Below are positions 29,336 through 38,648 of a stretch of 64,000 bases of DNA, piece after piece. The DNA is taken from positions 186,001-250,000 of the forward strand of contig NZ_CP157942.1 in assembly GCF_040207875.1 (NCBI RefSeq), written 5' to 3'. Position numbers and translations under genes: made by a program. Source of the stretch: Wolbachia endosymbiont of Armadillidium arcangelii (GTDB lineage: Bacteria; Pseudomonadota; Alphaproteobacteria; Rickettsiales; Anaplasmataceae). The notes under the pieces are model-generated. The model did not search any database. It had not been told where the DNA came from and saw only the letters and a list, made by a program, of their open reading frames with translations. Position 1 is the first letter of the stretch. Every line of letters begins with the position of its first letter.

Positions 29336-29926
29336 TTATATTGCTGGATCTGGATCTTTACTACAACGAATCTCTCTGCCAGGGTTTACTTTTTCAAGAA
29401 CATCTTGCATTTTCCTAAATATTAAATTCACTACAGTTGTTCCATTGTCGTCACAATATGAGTTCAATTTTATTCCCTTTTTAAGATACTCATCTACTAC
29501 ATCTTTAATATCTTTTAGAGCACTCTTTGTCCAGGCTTTTTCTCCTTTAATTTTCTTATACTCTTGTTCATTTTTTTCCTCTATATCATTCATCTTCTGA
29601 TGAAATTCGTCGTTTAACAAACTCTCTTCATCAGTCAATGGTATTTCTTTTTCTGCTAAAGGTGAATCTCCTTTTAAAAAAGGAAGAGAGTTACCTAAAT
29701 CACAGCTTGAGTTCGAGCCTTTCTCTGAATTTAAATTGCTTAGATCGGTACCAGTATTACTCGCGTTTAAGCCGCCACTAACTGGAATAATATTTGGCTG
29801 TGAAGCCCAATAATCTGGAGAATAACTTTTTGAGCTAGTTTGTTCTGCGTATTCCACACATTGCTTGTTTTTTATCTCACTATTCATAGCATACACCTCA
29901 CCTTCGATACTTATTGTAACATGCAA
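29336..29926 (-). CDS. Protein of unknown function, second gene of the operon
   Basis: A 196-residue hydrophilic protein. The first 90 residues are low-complexity (Ser, Asn, Gly, Leu). From residue 95 on, a charged helix is likely (FHQKMNDIEEKNEQEYKKIK), followed by a short basic region ending in SKDPDPAI. A shorter start (MNSEIKNKQ, 14 codons in) is possible. The ankyrin-unit gene lies 42 bp upstream and the next gene 3 bp downstream. Confidence 0.7.
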   Translation of the reverse strand: MHVTISIEGEVYAMNSEIKNKQCVEYAEQTSSKSYSPDYWASQPNIIPVSGGLNASNTGTDLSNLNSEKGSNSSCDLGNSLPFLKGDSPLAEKEIPLTDEESLLNDEFHQKMNDIEEKNEQEYKKIKGEKAWTKSALKDIKDVVDEYLKKGIKLNSYCDDNGTTVVNLIFRKMQDVLEKVNPGREIRCSKDPDPAI

Positions 29927-29968
29927 GCGAAAATTAACAAGAAAAACATCCTGCCTACCAGAATAGTT

Positions 29969-30196
29969 TCATCTGCCCATTCCTGGTCCGTATAAGTTCT
30001 CCATATTCACATTGTTCATGTTGCCATTGGGTTCTGCAGCTTGCAATAGAGCTTGTATTTCCACGTTGTTATTAAGGTTAGCAAAATGCAAAGCAGTATC
30101 TCCATCATTATCCTGTATATTAACACCTACTCCTTGATTTAATAAAGCTGAAACTAAATCTAAGCAACCTTCTCTAACAGCATCATGTAAAAGCAT
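29969..30196 (-). CDS. Small ankyrin-repeat protein, first gene of the operon
   Basis: The 75-residue product has about two ankyrin units (LLHDAVREGCLDLVSALLNQ and GDTALHFANLNNNVEIQALL) and a Gly/Asn-rich tail ending YGPGMGR. The ATG follows TTGGAGGTGG, a strong ribosome site. It may be the surviving end of a larger ankyrin gene, but its own start and upstream module argue for expression as it is. Confidence 0.7.
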   Translation of the reverse strand: MLLHDAVREGCLDLVSALLNQGVGVNIQDNDGDTALHFANLNNNVEIQALLQAAEPNGNMNNVNMENLYGPGMGR

Positions 30197-30531
30197 ACCA
30201 CCTCCAATTTAAATTCTTAATACTAACCCCCACTACACAAAACTAATGTTAGCATATATTCCAATGAAGCCAAAACAATAATTCAATGAAAATACACTAT
30301 AAATTAGCATCACAAAGAGTTTAATTGTTTACTTTTTCAAAACTGCAAAGAAGTACCTACCTTTGTGAGAACACGTTGCATAAATATAGGGTTGTGAAAA
30401 CAAAGGTGTGAAATTTTTGCAACGAAGCTCAACAAATTAGTTCATACAAAAATTTAGTCTAAATTAGCCAATTAATCACTTAAAATCCAATATGGAATGT
30501 TCTAAAAAGAAATCTTTCTCTGCCATTTCAT
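30197..30531. repeat. Intergenic interval with a third copy of the upstream module
   Basis: No gene is visible. Positions about 30340-30475 (GTACCTACCTTTGTGAGAAC, then GTGTGAAATTTTTGCAACGA) are homologous to 33310-33450 upstream of the LRR gene. They have the same orientation relative to the downstream gene. Confidence 0.6.
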
Positions 30532-33186
30532 TTAAGCCTCTAAATGTCTCTCATTAGTTACAATTGTGGCATCACTGTTTTTAAGTGAATTTGAAGGACT
30601 ATTACAACAATATATGATCGCAGCAGCGACAAGACAACAAGCTCCAACTGCTATTCCCACTGCTAACATTTCTAAGTAAACTGCAATAGCTACACCTAAA
30701 GCAACTCCAGCTATTGCTAGCGTGGAAGCAGCAGCTACAATAGTTTTCTTTTCAATTCGTGGACTTGGCTGTCGATTATTATTTTGAATACCATTTGTTT
30801 GATCTGTTGCTATAACTGAATTTTCTGGTTGTAATCTTTCTGGAACTAACAGTGTTTTGCTTTCCTCTGGAAAAATTGACTCATTAGCATCATAAAATTC
30901 TTCATCTGTGTCGCTCTCACTAATAGTTGCATAACTGTTACTATTATCTTCTGCATCAAAATCACTATTTTCATCAATTTGAGCTTCCGTTTCTCTTGTG
31001 ATATTCTCCTGAAGATTAGATGGCTCTTGTGCAAAGCGTTGCATTACTTCTATCTCTGACAATCCCTCGATAACAAGAGCGTATTCACCTCTACTTGGTA
31101 TACTTCTATTGTAATTCGGTAAAACACCCTTAATATTTTCGCTAAAATATTTACTTATCTCTGCTAAAATCTTTTGTTGTTTAAACGTAACTTTCTCAGG
31201 ATCATTAATATCTATACATTCTATGCGTAACAAGTGATGTTGCAAAACCTCTTGTAACTCTGGATTATCCTTGACATATTGAATTAATCTGTCGGCTAAA
31301 TTTTCTATAAACGGTGTAATGTTCTCTTTTGTAATAACATCTTTTTGTACCTCCAATTTTTGTTCTTTTTCTAAATAGCAATCATATCGTTCCACGATTT
31401 CCGAGCTAATTTCTTCTATACTACTAATAATCTGGGTCCATGTCCCTTGGATGCAGGCACTGCTATTTTCACCATACGTTGTTGCTGCTATATATATTTG
31501 TTTTAGAAGAACGAACTCTTTTTGCTCTCTCCAGACCTTTTCTATATCTAGACCACTGATTTCTTTAAACAACTTATTTATTTTTTTATCATCATCTATA
31601 CCATTTAATAATCCGTGTAGTTCTGTTTTCTTAAATTGTCCTTCATTGAGGATGTCACTATTTCCGAGTTCTTTTCTAATTATAGACAATTTTCCTCTTA
31701 CTAACTCTGAGTTTTGTTCCATAAGAGTAACTAGCAACTCCTTTTTTCCTTTCAGTGGAACGGAAAAATTATCAATAAGTAATTTTATATAACCTATAGA
31801 TTCAGGTATAGTAATTTTTGCATCATCTCCCGTATAATCATATTGCAATTTCTGTGTTGAGTATTCTTGGTCATACTCACCATGGTCGTTCTTTTTTAAG
31901 TACTGCTGCTCTAGTGCTCGCTTAGCTTCATCAATCACATCCTTAATAAATTTTTTATCATTTGGTATAGGATCATTGTCGGATAATGTTCGCTCCATTA
32001 CACTTCTTTTTTCATTATCAGTTAAATTAAGAAGCCTTAGTCTTATCGGATCATTATGATATTGTTCAAGTAATTCAGGTATATTTTCCACGTAAGAAGC
32101 TGCAGCTTGCTTCAATTGTTCTTTGTCAACTTTTACGGATTCAACTAGCTTCTTAGTAAAAAAATTTATCCGTTTAACTATTGGACTTCTATGGACAGAT
32201 TGACTATCTCGTGCAATGCGTTTATCTTCTCTTCTTTGATTCCTTTCTTCTTCAGGGACCATGCCACGTTCAAAGAAAAACTTTTGCATCTCAGGCTCAG
32301 GGGAGTAAGTATAGAAATGAGATAGTGTGTGTCCTTGCTCATCTCTTGAATTAATTAGAAAAGGATATTTATCAGGATCATTCAAAAGAAGCTCTATTCC
32401 CTCTCTGCGATAATTTTGTCGCGCAAGATCAAAAAACAACTTCTTTACGCTGTTTTCATCTAGCTTGCCAACATTACCGTTAGATCTTGCTCTTGCTTTA
32501 GACCATGATGCTTTCAGATATTGATAAAAAACTAGAGAGCTGCCTAGACATGTATAACCAAATTCATCTATGAATTCCCAGTATTCCTCAGATTCAGCCA
32601 AAGCTTTTACTTCTTTTATACCAATGTTGTTACTATTCAAATCAAATTTAATAAATTTTGTAAGATTAACTAAAGCTTTTACTCCTTCAGCACCAATATT
32701 GTTACTCCCCAAATTAAGTTCAGTAAGTTTTGTAAGCTTAGCTAAAGCTTTTACTCCTTCAGCACCAATATTGTTATTCCACAAATTAAGTTTAATAAGG
32801 TTTGTAAGCTTAGCTAAAGCTTTTGCTCCTTCTTCACCAATATTGTTACTCCACAAATTAAGTTCAGTAAGGTTTGTAAGTTTAGCTAAAGCTTTTACTC
32901 CTTCTTCACCAATTTTGTTCAAACTCAAATCAAGAACAGTAAGGTTTGTAAGTTTAGCTAAAGCTTTTACTCCTTCATCACCAATTTTGTTATCACACAA
33001 ATCAAGTTTAGTAAGGTTTGTAAGCTTAGCTAAAGCTTTTACTCCTTCTTCATCAATACTACAATCCCTGAGAGAAAGTTGTGTAATACCTCTGTTCTCT
33101 TGCAAAAAGCTTATCAATTCCTTGATATCTACTCTTTGATAATCCAAACGTAATTTGCCGCCTTGAACATGCTTGTTGAAATTCAT
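30532..33186 (-). CDS. Leucine-rich-repeat protein with C-terminal membrane helices
   Basis: ATG 33186 (MNFNKHVQGGKLRL) follows TAAGGTAAAA and is preferred over an upstream in-frame ATG, since the same start is conserved in the truncated paralogue at 7510. The product has about 884 residues. Residues 20-190 hold seven LRR units of 24 residues (LTNLTKLDLCDNKIGDEGVK type). They are followed by a conserved segment (FIDEFGYTCLGSSLVFYQYL), a long helical region, an acidic linker (DAEDNSNSYATISESDTDEE) and near the end two hydrophobic helices (TLAIAGVALGVAIAVYLEML and AVGACCLVAAAIIYCC). It is probably a membrane-anchored or secreted interaction protein; host targeting is inferred. Confidence 0.85.
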   Translation of the reverse strand: MNFNKHVQGGKLRLDYQRVDIKELISFLQENRGITQLSLRDCSIDEEGVKALAKLTNLTKLDLCDNKIGDEGVKALAKLTNLTVLDLSLNKIGEEGVKALAKLTNLTELNLWSNNIGEEGAKALAKLTNLIKLNLWNNNIGAEGVKALAKLTKLTELNLGSNNIGAEGVKALVNLTKFIKFDLNSNNIGIKEVKALAESEEYWEFIDEFGYTCLGSSLVFYQYLKASWSKARARSNGNVGKLDENSVKKLFFDLARQNYRREGIELLLNDPDKYPFLINSRDEQGHTLSHFYTYSPEPEMQKFFFERGMVPEEERNQRREDKRIARDSQSVHRSPIVKRINFFTKKLVESVKVDKEQLKQAAASYVENIPELLEQYHNDPIRLRLLNLTDNEKRSVMERTLSDNDPIPNDKKFIKDVIDEAKRALEQQYLKKNDHGEYDQEYSTQKLQYDYTGDDAKITIPESIGYIKLLIDNFSVPLKGKKELLVTLMEQNSELVRGKLSIIRKELGNSDILNEGQFKKTELHGLLNGIDDDKKINKLFKEISGLDIEKVWREQKEFVLLKQIYIAATTYGENSSACIQGTWTQIISSIEEISSEIVERYDCYLEKEQKLEVQKDVITKENITPFIENLADRLIQYVKDNPELQEVLQHHLLRIECIDINDPEKVTFKQQKILAEISKYFSENIKGVLPNYNRSIPSRGEYALVIEGLSEIEVMQRFAQEPSNLQENITRETEAQIDENSDFDAEDNSNSYATISESDTDEEFYDANESIFPEESKTLLVPERLQPENSVIATDQTNGIQNNNRQPSPRIEKKTIVAAASTLAIAGVALGVAIAVYLEMLAVGIAVGACCLVAAAIIYCCNSPSNSLKNSDATIVTNERHLEA

Positions 33187-33560
33187 TTTTACCTTACTAA
33201 ATATTATTATTTTAGCAAATATTTTAATACTTTTTAAGTAATATTTATAAAAAATACTGATTTCGTAGTGCCACAAAAAATTTATTTATTTACTTTTTTA
33301 AAAAAGCATAAAAATAGTACGTATATTTGTGAGAACAATTAAAATAAAAGCGGCGTTGTGAAAAGAGAAGCTTGAAATTTTTGCAATCAAATTAAGCAAT
33401 TTGGTTCGTATGTAAATTTAGCAAAAGTAAGCCAATATAGCTAATTTTAGCGTATAGTAAAATTATTATAAATAAAAATCCGAACGTATTGAGTGGTAGA
33501 CCAATGCATCCCAAAAGGAACAGTTCTCACGCTTGCTGGTTTTGGGTGCTGGAAATGGTT
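33187..33560 (-). repeat. Upstream module of the LRR gene (copy 2) with promoter
   Basis: Read toward the LRR gene, TTAAAA (33237-33232), a 17-bp spacer and TAAAAT (33214-33209) form a likely promoter, 22 bp before the ATG. The interval is homologous to 7140-7509, including the dispersed repeat at 33490-33560. The rest up to 33661 holds no gene. Confidence 0.7.
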
Positions 33561-33661
33561 GTTTTATTTAAATCTTTCTTTGTTTATTATATTTTAGATA
33601 GGTTTATTATTAGAATCTTTACTATTTTATTCCAAAATAGATATTTTACTGGGAAAAAATT

Positions 33662-34180
33662 ATGATCAATGAATCTCTTTCAGATCCACAATTAGAAACA
33701 TTCAGTGCGCCTTCAGAAAATGAAGCCTACTCGCCAAAAGATGACATGATTGCCACGCAAGTGGTAAATGTAAGTATGCCAAGTAGCTGTGACTCTGCGG
33801 AAGGTAAGAATGATAAACTTGCCGAAATGTCAATAAATTTTTGTATGCCGAAAAAATGTCTATTGGGGAAAGATGAGAAGTTTGTTAATGACTTGAAGAC
33901 GAGAGTAAAAGTAGGTGAAGAAGGTTATATATTAAGACCAGACGGCACAAATACTGATCTAAAGCTCAGAGAGTGTCTTAGCAAGCTTAAAATTCTTGTA
34001 CCGAGTAAAGACATTACATTTTTAGGTGGTAGACTTATAGCTACGTGCAAAAACGAAAAATGCGAACAGTGTCTTAAAGCTGTAAATAACGCTCTTATAC
34101 CTGAGAATAACGCAAATCCAGCAACATCAAAAATGTATGAAGATTTTAGTAGTGATATTTATGATAGCAACGTTATATAA
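33662..34180 (+). CDS. Protein of unknown function, cysteine-containing
   Basis: The 172-residue soluble protein has no recognised domain. After a low-complexity first third, it carries seven to eight cysteines, several near Lys/Glu (ATCKNEKCEQCLKAVNN). The adjacent gene, 41 bp downstream on the same strand, encodes a protein with a cysteine every seven residues. The two may form an operon, and both share the CxxEKC-like feature. The ATG has a weak ribosome site. Confidence 0.7.
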   Translation: MINESLSDPQLETFSAPSENEAYSPKDDMIATQVVNVSMPSSCDSAEGKNDKLAEMSINFCMPKKCLLGKDEKFVNDLKTRVKVGEEGYILRPDGTNTDLKLRECLSKLKILVPSKDITFLGGRLIATCKNEKCEQCLKAVNNALIPENNANPATSKMYEDFSSDIYDSNVI

Positions 34181-34221
34181 ATTCTGAATTTAAGCATTTA
34201 ATCTTTAACGAGAGAAAATTT

Positions 34222-35886
34222 ATGGCAATTAATGATTTTGATCAGCAAAGAAGCGCAGAAGTGATTATTAATAATATGCAAAACGTTTTTTGCAAGAAGG
34301 CAAATAAGGCTACTGCCGAAGAAATTAGGCCAGTTGAAGTTGTCATACCTACGCCTAACCAATTCTGTAACAAAGCTAAGGAATGTGAGACTGAAAAAGA
34401 TCGGTGCGAACAAAACAAGCAAACGTGCGAGCAAGATAAGCAGAAGTGCGACCAGGATAAGCAAATATGCGAGCAAGATAAGCAGAAGTGCGATCAGGAC
34501 AAGCAGAAGTGCGACCAGGATAAGCAAATATGCGAGCAAGATAAGCAGAAGTGTGATCAGGATAAGCTAACATGCGAGCAGGACAAGCAGAAGTGCGATC
34601 AGGATAAGCAAGTATGCGAGCAAGATAAGCAGAAGTGCGATCAGGATAAGCAAATATGCGAGCAAGACAAGCAGAAGTGTGATCAAGACAAGCAGAAGTG
34701 CGACCAGGATAAGCAAACGTGCGAGCAAGACAAGCAGAAGTGCGATCAGGATAAGCAAATATGCGAGCAAGATAAGCAGAAGTGCGATCAGGATAAGCAA
34801 ATATGCGAGCAAGATAAGCAGAAGTGTGATCAGGATAAGCTAACATGCGAGCAAGATAAGCAGAAGTGTGATCAGGATAAGCTAACATGCGAGCAAGATA
34901 AGCAGAAGTGTGATCAGGATAAGCAGAAGTGCGATCAGGATAAGCAAACGTGCGAGCAAGATAAACAGAAGTGCGAAGATCGAGCTAAAAGCTGTCAAAA
35001 CGAGAAGGATAAGTGTGATATAGAAAACAATCAGCTAATAAGGGATATAGAACGTTGTAGAACAATAAAAGAAAGACTTGATAAAGAAGCTCTGGAGCTC
35101 AAAAGCAAGATAGAGTGCTTTAAAGCTGTAAAGGAAGGGTGTGATAAAGAGAAGCAGCAACTCAACAGCAAAATATATGATCTTGAAGATGAAAAGCTAA
35201 AACTTGGTAGAGACTTAGAACGAAATAAAAAAGAAAAAGAGGAATGTGACAAAGAGACTCTTAAGCTTGAAGGCAAGATAAAATGCTATAGAGCTGAAAA
35301 AGAAGGATGTGATGAAGAAAAGCAGCAACTCAGAGACAAAATACGTGATCTTGAAGGTGAGAAGCATAAGCTTGATACAAAAATTATTGAACTCAAAAGA
35401 GATATAGAACGGTGTAAAGATGAAAAATGTGAAGTAAAAAAAGAATATTGCACTAAGACAGAAGAAATCGAAAGCAATCTTAAAATGACTTTTGAATCAG
35501 AAAAAAGTAAAGAAATAGATTGTGAATATCTTAATAAGCTAAGAGATGATCTGGTAGTAAAATCAATTAAAACTGGTGAAAAAGCTGGCAGTGCAAATAT
35601 ATCATACTGGTATTTTGAAGATGATAAATTATATTACGGTAAGCAAGGTACTATAACAAGTCCATATGAATTAGAAAAAGACAGCATTTACTTAAAGGTG
35701 CTGACTAGTAATGAGCAAAAACCGTACTATCAATTAGGTATCTGCGACAAAGGTGGTAGCTTAGTTACAAAGCTTGATTTGTCTACAGATGATATAGATA
35801 TAAGCATATGTAACATGGTAGGTGGAGAGAGGATCACTGCCATTAAGTTAAGGGAAAGTGATGGACTGTATTGTAAAATCAGGTAA
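34222..35886 (+). CDS. Coiled-coil protein with a cysteine in each heptad (C-terminus altered by IS insertion)
   Basis: The frame encodes 554 residues. Residues about 62-250 are some 27 consecutive heptads of the type C-(E/D)-Q-D-K-Q-x, so every seventh residue is Cys. Less regular charged heptads (still with frequent Cys) continue to about residue 430. A C-terminal domain of about 110 residues follows (ISYWYFEDDKLYYGKQGTIT, then YYQLGICDKGGSLVTKLDLS). A parallel coiled coil with Cys in one heptad position could be cross-linked by disulfides in an oxidising compartment. No signal peptide is evident. From 35835 on, the codons (TAIKLRESDGLYCKIR) belong to the left end of an IS4-family element, so the original C-terminus is lost or changed. 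Confidence 0.82.
   Translation: MAINDFDQQRSAEVIINNMQNVFCKKANKATAEEIRPVEVVIPTPNQFCNKAKECETEKDRCEQNKQTCEQDKQKCDQDKQICEQDKQKCDQDKQKCDQDKQICEQDKQKCDQDKLTCEQDKQKCDQDKQVCEQDKQKCDQDKQICEQDKQKCDQDKQKCDQDKQTCEQDKQKCDQDKQICEQDKQKCDQDKQICEQDKQKCDQDKLTCEQDKQKCDQDKLTCEQDKQKCDQDKQKCDQDKQTCEQDKQKCEDRAKSCQNEKDKCDIENNQLIRDIERCRTIKERLDKEALELKSKIECFKAVKEGCDKEKQQLNSKIYDLEDEKLKLGRDLERNKKEKEECDKETLKLEGKIKCYRAEKEGCDEEKQQLRDKIRDLEGEKHKLDTKIIELKRDIERCKDEKCEVKKEYCTKTEEIESNLKMTFESEKSKEIDCEYLNKLRDDLVVKSIKTGEKAGSANISYWYFEDDKLYYGKQGTITSPYELEKDSIYLKVLTSNEQKPYYQLGICDKGGSLVTKLDLSTDDIDISICNMVGGERITAIKLRESDGLYCKIR
34405..34971 (+). repeat. 27 tandem 21-bp repeats encoding Cys heptads
   Basis: Units alternate between TGCGAGCAAGATAAGCAGAA and TGCGATCAGGATAAGCAAAT forms, each 21 bp, without any frame change. 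Because the period is a multiple of three, the antisense frames also stay open. Those antisense frames are artefacts. Confidence 0.95.
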
Positions 35887-37409
35887 GATCCACAAATTAA
35901 AAGAAGTAATGACATGAGTAAAAAAAAGAATAATCATGTTTATAAAAAATAAATTGATGAGTTTAAACTTTATAAACGCACACAGAGCATCCTCAAAAGA
36001 CTTCTCACGAAAAAGAAAGCTGCCCTTCATTAATGTATTTCTCCTGATTTTTAGAAAGAGTGTAAAGTCATTACAAGTAATGCTTAATGAGTTTGTTCTG
36101 CATACAAGAAAAGATTACACAATTACGGCAAGTGCATTTACTCAAGCAAGAAAGAAGCTAAAGCATACTGCGTTTTCAGAGTTAAATGATGATATAGTTT
36201 CCCTATACTACCAAGATCAGGAATTTAAAACCCACCATGGCTTCAGAGTACTTGCATTTGATGCTTCAATACTGATTCTGCCAAAGAGCGACAAAATAAT
36301 AGGCGAGTTTGGCTCAAGAGCAGTATGGAATGGAATCCAGAGATTTGAAGACTATACAAGTGCAACCTTTGAAGTTTGCTACGATGTGCTAAATAATATT
36401 GCAATAAAATCTGTGCTAAGTAGAGGTGACAGCTATGAGGTTGATTTAGCGATCGGTATGCTTGAATCCATAAAATCAGACGATTTGTTAATCTGTGATA
36501 GAGGATACGTATCTTATCGATTTCTTGCTGAGCTTACAGGAAGGAAAATCAATTATATAATTCGCTGTCCAAGTTCGTCTTTCAATGAAATAAACGCTAT
36601 GTTTAAGCCGGAAAGCCCATCTAGTATGGTGGTAGTGTCTACCGCACCTATTAAAGTAGCAAGACAGCTACGAAAGCTAGGATTACCTGATGAGATGAAA
36701 TTCAGGTTAGTCAAAATAATACTTTCTTCTGGAGAAGTTGAAGTGTTAGTAACATCTCTGTTAGATGAGCAAAGTTTTACAGTCGAAGAGTTTGAGAGAT
36801 TATATTACTTGCGCTGGGGAGTAGAAACATTTTTTTCTAGGCTGAAGGGAAGATTAAATTTAGAGAATTTCACAGGAAAAAGTATTGAAACTATCAAGTA
36901 GGATTTTTGGTCAACTATCTTCATCAGTAATCTAGAAAGTATCATGATAGAAGATGATGAAGAGACATTGAGCGCACAGAATAGTAAACTAAAAAAAAGC
37001 ATCAATAAATCTGTCTCATTTAATGCGATTAAAAACTTAGCCTTTGATATTTTTTCTACAGAGTCAGACATAGACTGCATTATGGATCGACTATCACAGT
37101 TATTTTTGATGAACACTTTAGTGGTAAGAAAAGGGAGAAGAGTTGATCGTCATAAGATATCTGATATTCGTTCACTCAACTACCAGAAAAGAGCTAGAAA
37201 ACATGTGTTTTAAATTCAAGATATCTTTTCAGTATCATTGCATTAGTACATTCTTTGCAAAATAACCTGCAATTATTACTTTTTTAAATAACTTGCACTT
37301 TTCAGACTCTCTTTTCTTAAAAATTCACCCTAGTATTTACCATAATTATCAATCACTTCAAATTTTTTGTCCAATCTTAACTTCTCTTTCCCTTAACTTA
37401 ATGGCAGTG
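35835..37409 (+). mobile_element. IS4-family element, copy 1 (1,575 bp)
   Basis: Terminal inverted repeat CACTGCCATTAAGTTAAGGG begins at 35835, and its complement ends at 37409. Copy 2 (41922-43496) has exactly the same length and opposite orientation. Comparison of the coding regions shows one difference, at position 36899. The insertion disrupts the ends of two neighbouring reading frames (34222-35886 and 37398-38177). Confidence 0.93.
35936..37213 (+). pseudogene. IS4-family transposase with one nonsense codon
   Basis: Identical in sequence to the 425-residue transposase at 42118-43395, except that codon 322 is TAG instead of CAG (KSIETIK-stop-DFWS, 36899-36901). The first 321 residues already include VLAFDASILILP, DLLICDRGYVSYRF and the IS4 YYLRWGVETFFSRLKGRLNL signature. 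The product lacks about 100 C-terminal residues and is probably inactive unless suppressed. Confidence 0.92.
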
Positions 37410-38177
37410 AAGAGAAGCTCCTCCTCGCTCGCTCAGCAGGCTTATCTGGTATAGATTATATCCCTGTACCGTCCTGAAAGTGTGGTATACTTCCTCCGCC
37501 GTTGCTCCTCCTCTAAGTAGTTCTTCCTCTCTCTCATCACTTGTGTTTTTTATTATCAAATCGATGTGGTGGTCGACTTTTTCTTTCATGCTCATCTTGC
37601 TGTAGAGATGTTCATCGAAGGTTATGAATAGATTTTTGATATATACCATTATTGGTCTAATTTCGTTGTGATTCTTGAACTTTTCGAGAACTTTTTCTAT
37701 TACTTCTTCTCTAATTGCGAGCACATCCGGCGCTTTTGACGTTTTTAAATCGCGAAATTTTTCTTTTACTACTTTCACAAAGTATTTTTCCGCCGCTTTC
37801 TGCTCTCTACTTGCATAGATTTTCTTTGCTTTGTGCGGATTGAAAGGTTCTGAAAGATAACTTCTATGTTCCGGAGGAACAGAAGTGCCATTTTTAAATC
37901 ATCTTACCTCCTCATTTTTTAAAACTTGTAGTAGTTCACTGCCAGTAAGACGCGTGTCGAAAGTTCTCGTCGGAAGTTTGCGCTCAATTGACTTTCCTCG
38001 CGCCTTAATTCTCCTTGCAGAATTGACCTGTGCTTGCACATGTTTACTGTTGAGATTAACTATGTGTATGCTTCCACGTATGCTGAAGTTGTGATGGACG
38101 CGATAATGAGAAGTTAAGCTTTTTTTTGCTTGACTCTTTTTTTCGTTTTGATATTCTTTACTTTGATTTCCTTTCAT
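37398..38177 (-). pseudogene. Unknown gene, internally stopped and truncated by the IS
   Basis: The reverse frame starts MKGNQSKEYQNEKKSQAKKS (38177), runs to a TGA at 37899 and continues in the same phase. The continuation is FKNGTSVPPEHRSYLSEPFN, then YFVKVVKEKFRDLKTSKAPD and KVDHHIDLIIKNTSDEREEE. It ends with SLHCH plus stop, which are encoded by the IS end. So a single nonsense codon and an IS insertion have broken one gene. I do not recognise the family; the context suggests a phage origin. Confidence 0.6.
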
Positions 38178-38355
38178 AGGATGTTAGTAGTTTTTTTTGT
38201 TTGCGCTTTGAATTCTACTAAAAATTCAAATAAGTGTAAAGGGCAGAAATGCCCTTTACATAAATTCCCCTTAAAATCTAATGTTTACCAAGGATAGTAT
38301 AGCTTTATGCTATATAAAGCATATACCTTTTATTGTTTGATCTACAAATCCTTTA

Positions 38356-38384
38356 TTGAAAAATTCAGAAAAATGTTGTATAAT
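38356..38384 (+). promoter_or_regulatory. Promoter of toxin-antitoxin module 1
   Basis: TTGAAA (38356-38361), a 17-bp spacer and TATAAT (38379-38384) lie 25 bp before the antitoxin ATG. The block from the -35 to the ATG is shared with the three other modules (38977, 41190 and 41778), suggesting common autoregulation. Confidence 0.8.
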
Positions 38385-38408
38385 TACTGATAAACTTCGG
38401 TAAAACTT

Positions 38409-38648
38409 ATGGCGGATTCAAGGATTAATGTAACTTTCAGTAACGAAACCTCAGGTTGTCTTGCTGATTTGGCTAAAGCTACTAAGAAGCCTGTTCAAGA
38501 ATTAGCAGAAAAGTTAATCAGAAGGGCGATTGACGAAGTAGAAGATATTGCACTATCTCAAATTGTTGATGAGTGTGATACCCCAGATATGGAGATGATT
38601 AGAAGTAAGGATATAGACTGGAATACAGTTCTAAAAGATGGAGCATAA
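38409..38648 (+). CDS. RelB-like antitoxin, module 1
   Basis: A 79-residue protein beginning MADSRINVTFSNETSGCLAD, with a ribbon-helix-helix-like start and the helix TKKPVQELAEKLIRRAIDE, then an acidic C-terminal tail (ALSQIVDECDTPDMEMIRSK) of the type that wraps the toxin. The gene overlaps the toxin gene by 11 bp. Antitoxin identity is inferred from order, size and partner. Confidence 0.82.
   Translation: MADSRINVTFSNETSGCLADLAKATKKPVQELAEKLIRRAIDEVEDIALSQIVDECDTPDMEMIRSKDIDWNTVLKDGA

Noticed and set aside
32570..33139. Plus-strand frame opposite the LRR units (also at 7557-7910)
   Set aside because: It mirrors the LRR repeat period and has no ribosome site. The LRR reading explains both loci.
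34198..34888. Long antisense and alternate frames over the 21-bp repeats (Leu/Ile- and Tyr/Arg-rich)
   Set aside because: They exist only because the repeat length is a multiple of three. The sense frame has coherent flanking domains.
37885..38094. Forward frame MPFLNHLTSSFF
   Set aside because: Antisense to the better-supported broken reverse gene; no ribosome site.
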